Assembly (NCBI GenBank): GCA_965367015.1
Contig: CBDUGY010000067.1
Location: forward strand, 1-15,457
Length of the DNA: 15,457 nt
Direction of reading: 5' to 3'
Origin: CAXBES01 sp965367015
GTDB lineage: Bacteria > Bacteroidota > Bacteroidia > Flavobacteriales > Flavobacteriaceae
Shown piece after piece: positions 15,439-15,457 of this stretch. A model generated the notes under the pieces. That model saw only the letters and a list, made by a program, of their open reading frames with translations, was not told where the DNA came from and did no database searches. The first letter of the stretch is position 1. Each line of letters opens with the position of its first letter. A program made the position numbers and the translations under genes.

Positions 15439-15457
15439 TGCTCGACACCCCATCACC

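Noticed and set aside
1..15457. Search for CRISPR arrays, phage or transposon genes, tRNA or rRNA, and defence systems
   Set aside because: No regularly spaced repeats, transposase or integrase motifs, or cloverleaf-like sequences were seen. The DRGH nuclease carries an export signal and has no immunity gene beside it, so it was not called a toxin or defence gene.

Overview
This AT-rich window most resembles a chromosomal stretch from a Gram-negative Bacteroidota of the Flavobacteriaceae type. The evidence is a lipid A gene (lpxB), short lipoprotein signal peptides, start codons mostly without Shine-Dalgarno sequences, and at least two sequences matching the Bacteroidota -7 element TAnnTTTG. 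A dipeptidyl peptidase IV sits beside proton-coupled peptide transporters, and the ComEC is a short form of about 680 residues. Genus and species cannot be read from the window. I see no phage, insertion sequence, CRISPR array, tRNA or rRNA. Every sizeable stretch is assigned to a gene, and the longest non-coding gap is about 165 bases.

Layout from left to right. (1) Bases 1-5107 hold a peptide-utilisation operon on the + strand: the 3' part of a DPP IV-type S9 peptidase, two tandem paralogous POT-family peptide:H+ symporters, and a strong intrinsic terminator. (2) Bases 5143-5682 hold a lone exported thioredoxin-fold protein with a WCGPC motif. (3) Bases 5704-10573 hold a five-gene run on the - strand, read from right to left: surE, a 99-residue three-helix membrane protein, lpxB, an NlpC/P60 lipoprotein and comEC. 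(4) Bases 10739-12907 hold a divergent tail-specific protease (Prc/CTP) lipoprotein gene. (5) Bases 12987-14945 hold an OppC/DppC-like ABC permease followed closely by a membrane-anchored DRGH nuclease. (6) Bases 14952-15392 hold a convergent SRPBCC-fold gene.

How the genes may work together. DPP IV releases X-Pro type dipeptides outside the cytoplasm, and the POT symporters would import them, so the first operon reads as a complete capture route. The - strand run mixes envelope construction (lpxB, NlpC/P60) with DNA uptake (comEC) and nucleotide or stress metabolism (surE). Its link is probably shared transcription rather than a single pathway. The OppC-like permease lacks its partner permease, ATPases and binding protein here, so they must be encoded elsewhere if the system works.

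I found no convincing undescribed multi-gene system; this looks like ordinary core genome. The points most worth a second look are the unusual second transmembrane insertion in the second POT transporter, the metal-ligand-less C-terminal domain of ComEC, the translationally coupled small membrane protein between surE and lpxB, and a long hairpin abutting a rare Shine-Dalgarno sequence at the right edge.
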